DNA of 64,000 nucleotides from Anisodus tanguticus (taxonomy: Eukaryota; Streptophyta; Magnoliopsida; Solanales; Solanaceae). The notes below the pieces were generated by a model, which searched no databases, was not told the origin of the DNA, and saw nothing but the letters and a program-made list of their open reading frames with translations. The first letter of the stretch is position 1. Each line of letters starts with the position of its first letter. Below are positions 1 to 10,027 of the stretch, one piece after another. The translations under genes were made by a program, and so were the position numbers. The stretch covers positions 13,132,001 through 13,196,000 of the forward strand of contig CM067541.1 in assembly GCA_034509755.1 (NCBI GenBank), written 5' to 3'.

Positions 1-237
1 AATCGTCATCATTCTACATTGTCATACAAAAGTGATAACTAACCATAAAAACATCAGAAATCAACCTTACAATAGGAACAAAAAAAGGAGAGCTCTGATA
101 AACAGTGATGTAACAGAGAAATTAGTTGATAAAACCTGATAAATAAACATAGTTTCTACACAAGAATGATGCATATTTATGTAATAGTATCAGTAGTAGC
201 TATGGAGGAATCAAATCAATCTTAGGACTTTGCTTTC

Positions 238-1325
238 AGCGCCTCGAATACTCAACAGCAATTCCATCTCGTCTTTCCGTATCAATAGCACCAATCCCCC
301 GTCTTAGCACCTCGAATACTCAATAGCAATTCCATCTCGTCTTTCTGGATCAATAGCTCCAATCTCCCGTCTTAGCACCTCGAATACTCAATAGCAATTC
401 CATCTCGTCTTTCTGGATCAATAGCTCCAATCTCCCGTCTTAGCACCTCGAATACTCAATAGCAATTCCATCTCGTCTTTCTGGATCAATAGCTCCAATC
501 TCCCGTCTTAGCACCTCGAATACTCAATAGCAATTCCATCTTGTCTTTCTGGATCAATAGCTCCAATCTCCCGTCTTAGCACCTCGAATACTCAATAGCA
601 ATTCCATCTCGTCTTTCTGGATCAATAGCTCCAATCTCCCGTCTTAGCACCTCGAATACTCAATAGCAATTCCATCTTGTCTTTCTGGATCAATAGCTCC
701 AATCTCCCGTCTTAGCACCTCGAATACTCAATAGCAATTCCATCTCGTCTTTCTGGATCAATAGCTCCAATCTCCCGTCTTAGCACCTCGAATACTCAAT
801 AGCAATTCCATCTCGTCTTTCTGGATCAATAGCTCCAATCTCCCGTCTTAGCACCTCGAATACTCAATAGCAATTCCATCTCGTCTTTCTAGATCAATAG
901 CTCCAATCTCCCGTCTTAGCACCTCGAATACTCAATAGCAATTCCATCTTGTCTTTCTGGATCAATAGCTGCAATCTCCCGTCTTAGCACCTCGAATACT
1001 CAATAGCAATTCCATCTCGTCTTTCTGGATCAATAGCTCCAATCTCCCGTCTTAGCACCTCGAATACTCAATAGCAATTCCATCTCGTCTTTCTGGATCA
1101 ATAGCTCCAATCTCCCGTCTTAGCACCTCGAATACTCAATAGCAATTCCATCTCGTCTTTCTGGATCAATAGCTCCAATCTCCCGTCTTAGCACCTCGAA
1201 TACTCAATAGCAATTCCATCTTGTCTTTCTGGATCAATAGCTCCAATCTCCCGTCTTAGCACCTCAAATACTCAATAGCAATTCCATCTCGTCTTTCCGG
1301 ATCAATAGCGCTAATCCCTCGTCTT
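238..1325. repeat. 68-bp minisatellite, 16 tandem copies
   Basis: Sixteen head-to-tail copies of a 68-bp unit begin at 238, 306, 374 and so on to 1258, exactly 68 bp apart. The unit contains AGCACCTCGAATACTC and ends CTCCCGTCTT. Central copies are almost identical, differing at single sites such as CTCGTC/CTTGTC. The first and last copies are the most diverged, as expected when an array homogenises from its middle. It lies about 50 bp beyond the stop codon of the minus-strand gene at 1378-3304, so it may be in that gene's 3' UTR or flank. There are no unique spacers. Confidence 0.97.
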
Positions 1326-1377
1326 TTCAAAACGTTAGCGTCTTTCACTTAATGAAAATCAAAATTAAGAAGTCTCT

Positions 1378-3304
1378 CTAGCTTCTCACAGTCAACAAAG
1401 AAGGAGTTGCATCTAAGTTTGGAGTAGAATTCTTATTATTTGAGTCTTCTTTTTTCTCACTTGATGATGTTTTACTAAAAGCTCTCATTGGACTTGCTAA
1501 TGCCCATCCCCAATTCTTACTCCTTCCATTAGAAATATGATGTGATCTTCCATTCATATTATTTACTTCAGAAGAAACCAAATAAGATAATATGCCTCCA
1601 CAGTTGACTCTTTCTTTATGATGAACAGATGAAAATCTTGGTTTGTTTTCTCTTTGTGACTTAATTCTTCTTAGTGTGCAATCTCCAAAACCGGTCGAGA
1701 TTTTTTCAAATAAATCACCTGAAAAACTCCTACTTCCACAACCAACAGATTTTGATCTTGCAACTTTATTGTTAAATGAAGCTTCATTTGGACTCTCATT
1801 CTCCTCCACTACTACAATTTCTTCTTTCTTCTTCTCCCTTGATATTGTAGAGCTATTCAGCGATGATCCTGTTGAAGACGTAATTAAGTAAATAAAAGTG
1901 TAATAAATGATGAGATGATTACACACTTCAACACGATAATAGAGTAAACAAAAGTGTTGTGTATAAGTTTCATCACCACAAATTTATTAGAGAGAATTTC
2001 AACTTCTTTATCAACTTAAGCATTTAGATAAAATGGTTACACAATTAATAGAGCAGAAAGAAGTGTTGTGTTCAAGTCTCATCAACCCCAATTTATCATA
2101 AAGAATTTCCACTTCTTTATCAGCTTAAACGTTTAGATTAAATGGTTACACACTTCATAGAGCAGAGAAGTACTACTTTCTAGTCTCATCACTAGCAATT
2201 TATCAAGAAGAATTTTCCCTTCTTTATCAACTTAAACGTTTAGATAAAATGGTTACACACCTCAACATGATAATAGAGCAAAAAGAAGTAACGTGTTCGA
2301 GTCTCATCACCGCCAATTTATCAAAAAGAATTTCCACTCCTTTATCAGCTTAAATGTTTAAATAAGATGATTACATACTTCAACATGACAATAAAGTAGA
2401 CAAAAGTATTGCGTTCAAGTCTCATCACCACCAATTTATAATAAAAAATCAACTTAAACGTTTAGATATAATGGTTACACACTTCAACATGACAATAAAG
2501 CAGATAGAAGACTGTTTTCGAGTCTCATTACCACCATTTGTTTTATCGATAACAATTTTGAGGGACATTTCCACAAATGGCCCTTTTTAAACCATTCTTT
2601 AAATTCTATCCCTAGTTAGTCATTGGCCTAAGTTTCCACAACACCATTTTCACATGTTTGATTCATAAAAAAGAATTAAGCCCATATATAACATGACATG
2701 TCAAAGATATAACTAAGTAAATAAACATGTATGTTTATCTAATACCTTAAGCTTTTAGACGAGACAAAATTTTCTTACCTGTGGAAGAATAATGCTTTGA
2801 GGATGATGAATAGTGAAGAAATGACCAGAATCCTTTTCTATGAGGCCCATAATATTCACTTTCATTAGCTTCCAAGAAATGCAAATGATTTCTAGGAGTT
2901 GTAGTAGACTTACTTCTCTTAAAAAAAATACCAGAATCTGAACCAGAACTTTCCATATTAACACTACCATTACCATTACTACTCTTCTTTTTTTGCTGTG
3001 TCAACAAAAAATGCATTCTTGATTTCCTCATATTGTTGTTATCATAAGGATGATAGTTAGTGCAATCAGTGGTGGCATTTTTGTTATTTGTTGGGACTTG
3101 TAGGGTTGATGTTGTAGCCACAAAATTATCAGATATAAGTGAAGGAGTTGAAGTAAAAATGGATGAAGAGAAAGAGGAAGAAACTAATTTTCCAAGTTTT
3201 TCTTGAAGGCAAAAAGCACAGATCCCACCTGGGGAACTGTTTTTGTAAGGGTGATTCATACATTGCATATTCCCATCACCTATATCTTCTTGAATACCTT
3301 CCAT
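1378..3304 (-). CDS. Uncharacterised plant protein, two exons, 338 aa
   Basis: Exon 1 is 3304-2779 and exon 2 is 1868-1378. The donor is CCACAG|GTAAGA, the acceptor is CTTCAACAG|GATCATC, and phase 1 matches on both sides. The N-terminus has a Cys/His cluster (CMNHPYKNSSPGGICAFCLQEKL, about residues 14-36) that could bind a metal and recalls the N-terminus of OCTOPUS/DUF740 proteins. The middle is Ser/Asn-rich and low complexity. The C-terminal exon holds the blocks RSKSVGCGSRSFSGD and STGFGDCTLRR, then a GWALASPMRAF block, which I associate with plant proteins of unknown function. No signal peptide or membrane segment is seen. The start was chosen as the first ATG after the leader repeats; an open frame extends upstream but only through repeat sequence. 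The function is unknown and the DUF740 link is tentative. Confidence 0.75.
1905..2540. repeat. Degenerate tandem repeat of about 115 bp in the intron
   Basis: About five to six imperfect copies of a 105-120 bp unit fill most of the single intron of the gene at 1378-3304. Each copy contains AATTTATCA, a CTTCTTTATCA block, a CGTTTAGATAAAATGGTTAC block and a GTCTCATCACC block. The array begins within about 40 bp of the exon 2 acceptor. It is unrelated to the 68-bp array downstream or the CA-containing array upstream. Confidence 0.85.
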
Positions 3305-3314
3305 TATTATTTTC

Positions 3315-3880
3315 ACAGCTGAAAATGGAAGAAAAATTGAATCTTGATTAACCCCACTTGACAAAACACACACTCTACTGTGAATGGAGAAAATTTGAAT
3401 TTTGATATGCCCCAGTTGACAAAAAATACACTGTGAAAATGGGGAAAAAGGAATCTTGATAAACCCCAGTTGACAAAACACACACACTGTGAAAATGGGG
3501 GAAAATGAATCTTGATAAACCCCAGTTGAAAAAACACACACACACTGTGAAAATGGGGAAAATGAATCTTGATAAATCTCAGCTGACAAACAAACACACA
3601 CACACACACACTGTGTGAAAATGAGGAAAAAATGAATTTTGATTAAGCCCAGTTGATAAGACACACACACAGACGGTGAAAATGAAGAAAAAAACTGAAT
3701 CTTGATAAACTCAAGCTGACAAAACACTCTCACACACACAATGTGAAAACGAAAAAAAATTGAATCTTGATAAACCTCAATTGACAAAACACACACACAC
3801 ACAAACTGTGAAAATGAAAAAAAACTGAATCTTGATAAACCTCAATTGACAAAACACACACACACACACACACACTGTGT
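3315..3880. repeat. 54-70 bp minisatellite with CA tracts in the 5' leader
   Basis: About nine copies of a 54-70 bp unit lie immediately upstream of the start codon of the minus-strand gene. Each has a (CA)n tract of variable length, a TGTGAAAATG block, GAATCTTGATAAAC and CAGTTGACAAA. The copy nearest the ATG is partial and lacks the CA tract. The CA tracts lengthen away from the gene. If transcribed, the array is the 5' UTR. The open frame through it on the minus strand only reflects the repeat and is not called as coding. Confidence 0.9.
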
Positions 3881-4591
3881 TGTATGGTTTAGTTGCTATT
3901 CTTCTTCTTGTTGTTGGTTTTCTACTTGATGTATGTAATGTTGAAAGACACTACTAGAGCTTAACTTTAATGGGCTGAAAATAAAGAAAGGATTTAAGAT
4001 AGTGTAAGTAGGAGAAAGATGGAGAAGCAGTAAGGTAGGCAAAAATGGTCAAATGACAAAGGTGGTGTAAAGAGACTGCAAAAATACAGAGAATTGTGGC
4101 ATTCAAGTAAAGGAGAAAATGTTAGTCCCCAAATGCACGTGGAAGCCTCACTAAGCTGTATAATGAAAATTATTTGTTAATTCATATGATGTTTTAGATT
4201 TTTTATTTTATTTTAAAATAAGTGGTGATTTATTATTTTAAAAAGAAATTGATATTATTTTTAAAATTATCTTTATTTATATAATAAAAAATTAGTAAAT
4301 AATGTTTTTTTTTTATATTAATTAGGATAAGTTGGTAAAAGTATTTATAATTTTATAAAATTAAGTAATTTTTTAAGAAATTTAAATAAATTAAAAACAT
4401 TACTTATTATAAAATAGATAAAATACTATATAATTATTGTGTATTCCCATATTCTTACTGAGTAATTAACTACAAAAATATTATTCACTTAAATTTGAGT
4501 GGATCAATGACGCCTGTAAGCTATCCGTTCCATGACTTTCACTATTTTTATAATTTTGAAAAAGCCAAATCCATCACCGGCCATTTGCGAT
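3881..4591. other. Intergenic, presumed promoter side of the first gene
   Basis: AT-rich sequence with poly-T and poly-A runs between 4190 and 4450. I see no coding signal, RNA gene or clear repeat. Confidence 0.6.
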
Positions 4592-5353
4592 AGTTCGATT
4601 TGTCAATTGAACACATCAAATAATGATTATTCTATTTAGATACTTTAGGTGGGCATTCGATGTGTCATTTAGACATTTTTCGCACAATCAGCCAAATATG
4701 TAAAATGTATGTCACACACTCGCTGATGACGTGACAAAATGACAAATTAAATTAGGACATGTGGCGTTTCATCAAATAATGATATAAAATAAATTTTGAA
4801 AAAAATATTTCAAAAAAGAAAAAAAACATGTTATTGGTATCGTTCACCATCTACATATGTGTTTTTGTTCCAACCACAATTTTAATCCAAAATTTCAAGA
4901 GAAACTCTTTCAAATTTGTTATAGCTTCAGCTAAAGATTCTCCACGAAGACCAAAGACAACCTCAACATTAATTTTTTATTTTTTTATCAAATCAAGTAA
5001 CTCATTTTAAATCTTCAAGTTTTCTGAAGACCCAATAATTTGAATTAATCTAAAGAGATAAAATAGAGTTGCTAGATCTGAAACTCAGATCGAGAAAAAA
5101 GAAAAAAAAGAACGAAATCAAATAGAAAAATAATGGAGCTTCGTCGGAAAATTATTTGAAAAAGAAAAAGAACGAAGAAGAAATAAAAAGAAAAAGAAAA
5201 ATATGTTTTTAAGTTTTTCACGCTTCTTATTTATGTGAAAATCACGCAAGTTATCAAGTCATCGAAAAATGTTTAAATGACACTATAAAGACTCACTTAA
5301 AATGTCTAAATGGAACAAACGTTAAGTGAGTTGTTCAAGTGACAAATCTAAAC
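4592..5353. mobile_element. MITE-like element with about 90-bp terminal inverted repeats
   Basis: The first 90 bases (GATTTGTCAATTGAAC, then CTATTTAGATACTTT, then GTGTCATTTAGACATTTTTC) match the reverse complement of the last 90 bases (GATTTGTCACTTGAAC, CATTTAGACATTTTA, GTGTCATTTAAACATTTTTC) with scattered differences. The interior is AT-rich and non-coding, with a purine-rich stretch at 5090-5205. No transposase is present, and I could not identify a clean target-site duplication. The long inverted repeats would fit a Mutator-like non-autonomous element, but the superfamily is not established. Confidence 0.65.
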
Positions 5354-6574
5354 AATTACATATACCTTACTATGAATTTGACCTTTTGAAAATGAAATAT
5401 CCCATTAATAGAGGTTTCATTCATCCATCACATTCCTTACTAATATAATAATTACATTTGATGATGAAAAAAGACAAAGGGAAACAACCCCTTCCCCACC
5501 AGAAGCTACTAGTATACATGTTGTGTAACTGTAATTTCTGTATAGTTACATATACATTGATGTATAAGTTAATTTCTTGAATGGTCATTCGATCCAAATT
5601 ATAGAAATGGCTCAATATATTAATTTTCTTTGTTTTATATTATTAAATTCACTCATAATTTATCATCATTTCACAAAATAACTCTTACATATAAAAAAAA
5701 ACTCTAAAAATGACATGAATGGTACCTTAAGTTTGAGAATAAATCTCAAGTTATCTTATAAATATATATATTTAAGCATATTTAATCTTTTAAATTTATC
5801 AGAATTAAACATTTCTGATCACCAATACTTCAAATTAACGGACAATCACATGAAGCAAATTTAGTCTATCAATGTAGTTGAATTATTCCAATGGCCACTA
5901 CGCTAAAATTTATGTAACACTAGAAAGTGGCTAGTGTCTGCTAGGGAACGAGGGTTCATGTATTATAGCTAGATCTTCCCTAAATTACGCAGATTAAAGT
6001 ACCAAATTTTTTCTGAAAATTGAAAATTGCTTTCTTATGATTTTGAAAACAAATTAAAATTAGTAATGTAACTTACAAATATTAATATTTGAGAAAAATC
6101 TAGTTAAAGAAAAAGTTATGTGATTCCATAAATAGCAATGTTATAAAAATATTGGAGAGAGCATATATTGATAATGAAAACATAGGATCCCTTAATTATT
6201 TTTAGAAACTGTCAGTCTTGTTATACGTCAAAGCGACATATATATACAACGTTTAGTAGTGTAGTATCATGTCAATCTATATTATTAACTATATGAAATT
6301 AAAAAAAAAGGTGTTGTGTCTTCATGGTATATTATACTCTTTAATGAGGAAAATAGATCTTAACTTCTTCACAATGTAACACATTTTTTAGCCTATCAGT
6401 TCATATAAAGGGCAAATACAGATAATCATATGTATCGTTCATAATAAAATTAGTAATCTGAAATAATAAGATATGTTACTTATTATATAATTCTTTATAA
6501 ATTTATACAATATCAATATAAATGTATAGGTTATCGGTTCAATCCGTGAAAACAACCACTATATAATGTTTATA
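5354..6574. other. Intergenic, nothing recognised
   Basis: AT-rich DNA. Only short open frames without family resemblance are present (for example 5421-5615 minus). No RNA gene or repeat array is seen. Confidence 0.6.
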
Positions 6575-7240
6575 TTAGGGTATGGAGTGCAAGTTCAGTG
6601 ATATAACACATGAGGCGGAGATGAAAGTGAATATCGAGGAACTAGCCATACTTAAGAGAGGAAATTTCAAATATCTTGGGTCCATAATTCAAGGAGATGG
6701 GGAGATCGACGATGATGTCGTACATCGTATTGGAGCGGGATGGGTGAAATGAAAGCTCGCCTCTGGGGTACTATGCGATAAGAATGTGTCACCTAAGCTT
6801 AAAGATAAGTTTTATAAAGTGATGGTTAGACCAGCATTGTTGTATGGAGTGGAGTGCCGGCCAGTCAAGAACGCTCACGTTCAGAAGATGGAGGTAGCGG
6901 AGATGAGGATACTCAGATGGATGTGTGGACATACCCGGAGAGATATGATTAGGAATGAAGTTAAACGGGGTAAGGTGGGAGTGACATCAGTGGCAAACAA
7001 GATGAGAGAAACGAGGCTGAGGTGGTTCGGTCATGTGAAAAGGAGGTGTGAGGATGTGCCGGTAAGGAGGTGCGAGAGGTTAACGAAAGCAGGAATTAGG
7101 AGAGGTAGAGGTAGGACGAAGAAAAATTGGGGGAGGTGATTAGACATGATATGACACAACTTCAATTGACTGAGGACATGATCTTAGATAGGAAAATATG
7201 GAGGTCGAGGATTATGATAGAAGGTTAGTAGGTAGTGGAG
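6575..7240 (+). pseudogene. LINE (non-LTR) reverse transcriptase C-terminal remnant
   Basis: Plus-strand frames read through the end of a plant LINE reverse transcriptase. First comes a KYLGSIIQGDGEIDDDV block near 6670-6720. It is followed by KLKDKFYKVMVRPALLYG and an RILRWMCGHTRRDMIRN block (6786-7139), then MRETRLRWFGHVKRR, which are typical of the region after the RT domain. The frame is broken by a stop near 6750 and a shift near 7135, after which the expected IRHDMTQLQLTEDM continues. The endonuclease and catalytic RT motifs are absent, so this is a 5'-truncated dead copy, as is usual for LINEs. Confidence 0.88.
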
Positions 7241-7357
7241 TGTCGTCGCGTAGTTTCTTACTCTTCGCTCTATATTACTATCTGTTGACCATTTGCGATC
7301 TTGTTACTCAACTGCTATACTTTTTGTATCTGCTTTGAATTACTTTTCTTTTTCTTT

Positions 7358-7481
7358 TCTTTGAGCCGAGAGTCTTTCGGAAACAACCTCTTTGCCCCAC
7401 AAAGGCAGAGGTAAAGTTTGCGTACATCCTACCATTTTCAGATCCCACTTGTGTGATCGCACTGAGTGTGTTGTTGTTGTA
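7358..7481 (+). mobile_element. Au-type SINE, 3' portion
   Basis: The segment starts GAGCCGAGAGTCTTTCGG and continues through AACAACCTC, a GTTTGCGTACATCCTACC block and CCCACTTGTGTGATC, ending in (TTG)n. This layout, with a TTG-repeat tail, is characteristic of Au SINEs in Solanaceae. The tRNA-like head is missing. It sits 120 bp downstream of the LINE remnant. Confidence 0.75.
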
Positions 7482-7580
7482 AGGTAAGTTCTCTCCATCA
7501 CACTTCTTGGGGTGCGGACATTCCGAACCCTGCTAACGTCGGATGCTTTGTACATTGACCTACATTTTTTTATATACAAT
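7482..7580 (+). mobile_element. TS-type SINE fragment
   Basis: Contains CACTTCTTGGGGTGCGGAC, CCCTGCTAACG and GGATGCTTTGTACATTGACC followed by a T-rich end. These match the 3' half of the fuller TS-like SINE at 31510-31693. It is 5' truncated and directly abuts the Au SINE. Confidence 0.65.
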
Positions 7581-7999
7581 ATCAATGTATATAAACTAAA
7601 TCAACAAAGAAAAACTGTTTCAAGTCGATCGATTTCCGTGTGAATGCCGTCTCACGATATTCCTGGTTCAGAGTTTAGATGATCTGTATTGTAATCAAAT
7701 TAAAAGTAAGTGCGTCAAGCATCGACTTGATTAATTATTACAGTATTTATATGGAACCTAATAGCTAGCTATATAATGTGCATGTGCTCACACGATTACT
7801 TGGCTTCTTCGGGATGCACCACCCGATGCTTAAACATATGAGAAGAAATCACTTAATATTTTTTTGCCTCTAATGAGATTTGAAGGTGAAACGTTGTGAT
7901 TTTCTTTGGTACAAATTAAATTATCGGTATAATGTTATCCAATAAATGAAGTCCTTTTATAATAAAAATAACATATCTAGTGTAATTCCAATAAGAGAT

Positions 8000-8206
8000 T
8001 GTTTGTTTGGGGACAAGTTATTCCACGATTAGTTATCCCGGAATTTTTATCCCACCCTCCCACAGGTACAAAAATAAAAATACAATCACAGGATAACTAA
8101 TATTGGGATTAGTTATACCGCGATATTTCAGTCAAACGTGAGATAAACTTATCTCAAATTTAATTTCGAAATTAATTATCCCTTATATCTCATACCAAAT
8201 GAACCT
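8000..8206. mobile_element. Short MITE with GTTTGTTTGG-like ends
   Basis: Left end GTTTGTTTGGGGACAAG and reverse-complemented right end GGTTCATTTGGTATGAG form degenerate terminal inverted repeats. Inside are repeated GGATAAC/GTTATCC blocks. The element at 63325-63624 has the same style. No coding capacity. Confidence 0.5.
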
Positions 8207-8221
8207 TAAGTTGAGTCTGAG

Positions 8222-8300
8222 AATGATGATTTGTACGCAGACATTATCCACACCTTATAAAGGTAGGGAAGTTATTCCGATAGACCCTCAGCTCATGTAA
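8222..8300 (-). mobile_element. Au-type SINE fragment, antisense
   Basis: The block TTTGTACGCAGACATTATCC followed by TAAAGGTAGGGAAGTTATTCC and GATAGACCCTCAGCTC is the reverse complement of the Au SINE middle part seen at 7358-7481. Both ends are truncated. Confidence 0.6.
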
Positions 8301-8792
8301 AGCATATCAAAGCAGGTAAGAAATAAAGTCCCTATACGTACATCATAATGTTTTTTACAGTATTTAATTATTCATCGATCTTGTTTGTCCTATGTGTTTT
8401 AGTAGTCTAATACTCTAATATATATATATATGTAGATGAATCTGACACTCAAAACCAACAGATAGCTGTTTCATATGAGCATGGACCATCTAACATTTTC
8501 TATATAGTTGGTGACGTTGTAGCATTTTTTCCTATTGTTTTTGGCACCGTACTAATCGCTCTCACGCACACGATGCAAGATTGCATGCAAGATCTGGAAA
8601 ATGATGTCGACTTGTCATCACAGCTAATTGATTCATATATACAAAAAAAAAGCGTGGACCATCTATTCGAGTTAGTCATGCTTGGTATAATATAAGCAGA
8701 TGAATCAGTTATAATCGGCTTAAATGTGACTTTTTTGCTCGGTTTGTAGTTGTTTGACTCAATAGACATTCAAAATTATTGACTTCATATTT

Positions 8793-8905
8793 CTGAAATG
8801 GTCGTGAAAGCAATTCACTAATGCTTGCACTAAGGTAAGATATCTAAGTCACCCCTTGGGGTGCGGCCTTCCGGAATGCTTTGTGCACTGGATTGTCTTT
8901 TTCTG
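8793..8905 (+). mobile_element. TS-type SINE 3' fragment
   Basis: Begins GTGAAAGCAATTCACTAATG and contains CACCCCTTGGGGTGCGGCC and GAATGCTTTGTGCACTGG, ending in a T-rich tail. It matches the 3' half of the SINE at 31510-31693. Confidence 0.65.
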
Positions 8906-10027
8906 AACTCTTTTTTTTTTTACCTTCATCCATTCGTCAAAGCACAGAATCTGTTGGACATATCAGCAGTGGAATTAATAATACCCCGCATCAGATGAAA
9001 GTCGCATTTTAGAGCTCCCCCAACGTAAATGAGAGTTTTTTCTTTGCACAATACATTGCTTATGACTAACGAATCACACGACAGGGGTGCGATCTAAATG
9101 GTAAATTAAGATATCAATTTTTGTTCAAAATTTTATATTATTTTCAAATAATATCAGACTATTGATCAGTAAAGATTCATAGAGTCAATCCTACGTCCAG
9201 TGTATAAATAAGTGGGATTTTATAGCTTAGTTAAGCCAAGAATGTTACCTGGCCGTGTCGCAATGTTTCAACGGCACTCGGGAATAACCAGACAGACAAT
9301 TACCAAAGTATCTCATAGTTTTGTTTAATTTAATTTCAAACATGTAAATAGACGTGCAGAACAAAAGACAGTGTAACATTTGACTAATCGGTTATATGTC
9401 AGAAAGGAACAAATGAAAGAAAGAAGAAAAGTTCTTTGCTGCCACCTGTTTGATTCCTTCTACAAACTTACACACATGTTCCCACATTTGACCCTTTTGC
9501 AAATGTTACTACTGAACATTAATGTTATTTTACCACAAGTTGCACTTCGGACATTGCGAAAGAAAATGTCTCAAGAGTTTTAAGAATTTTATGTACTTAG
9601 TTAGTAGTAGACCAACACAAAATTAGTCCTTGTAACAAAATCAAAATACAACAATAAAATTTCCATAGAAGCATCTCTATATGGAGGCAAACATTAAAAA
9701 GACCAAGAATTTTCTAAAATTTTGAGGTGAGAAAGAGCATGGAGAAGCAACAAACAAATAGTTGATTATTGTGAGAACCCCATAGACCATTAACCCCCAC
9801 TTCAGAAGCAATACATAAAAAAAAGTTCACTATCAAATGCATAAAAACATTCTCACTTTGCTCTCATTTTATTTTCAGAAAACTAAGATTTTAAGTTACA
9901 TAATAATCTAGCTCTTCATTTTCATTTCTATATTATTGATTCTTCCATCATCAAATCCTCTTAACTGACCAGAGTAAGGAAAAAAACAAAGCTACGAACA
10001 GAAGAATGCTCTCTAGCATTGCTGATC
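8906..10027. other. Intergenic and probable 3' UTR of the beta-oxidation gene
   Basis: No gene is recognised. The part adjoining 10027 presumably carries the 3' UTR and polyadenylation region of the minus-strand multifunctional protein gene. The plus-strand open frame at 9380-9583 has no recognisable content. Confidence 0.5.

Noticed and set aside
238..1325. CRISPR-like regular array
   Set aside because: Units are contiguous 68-bp copies with no unique spacers, in a plant genome; it is a minisatellite.
2747..3802. A single 351-codon minus-strand protein including the leader repeats
   Set aside because: The upstream half is only the CA-containing repeat read in frame (repeated CVLSIEVYQDS-like units), and the 3' end reads through a strong splice donor.
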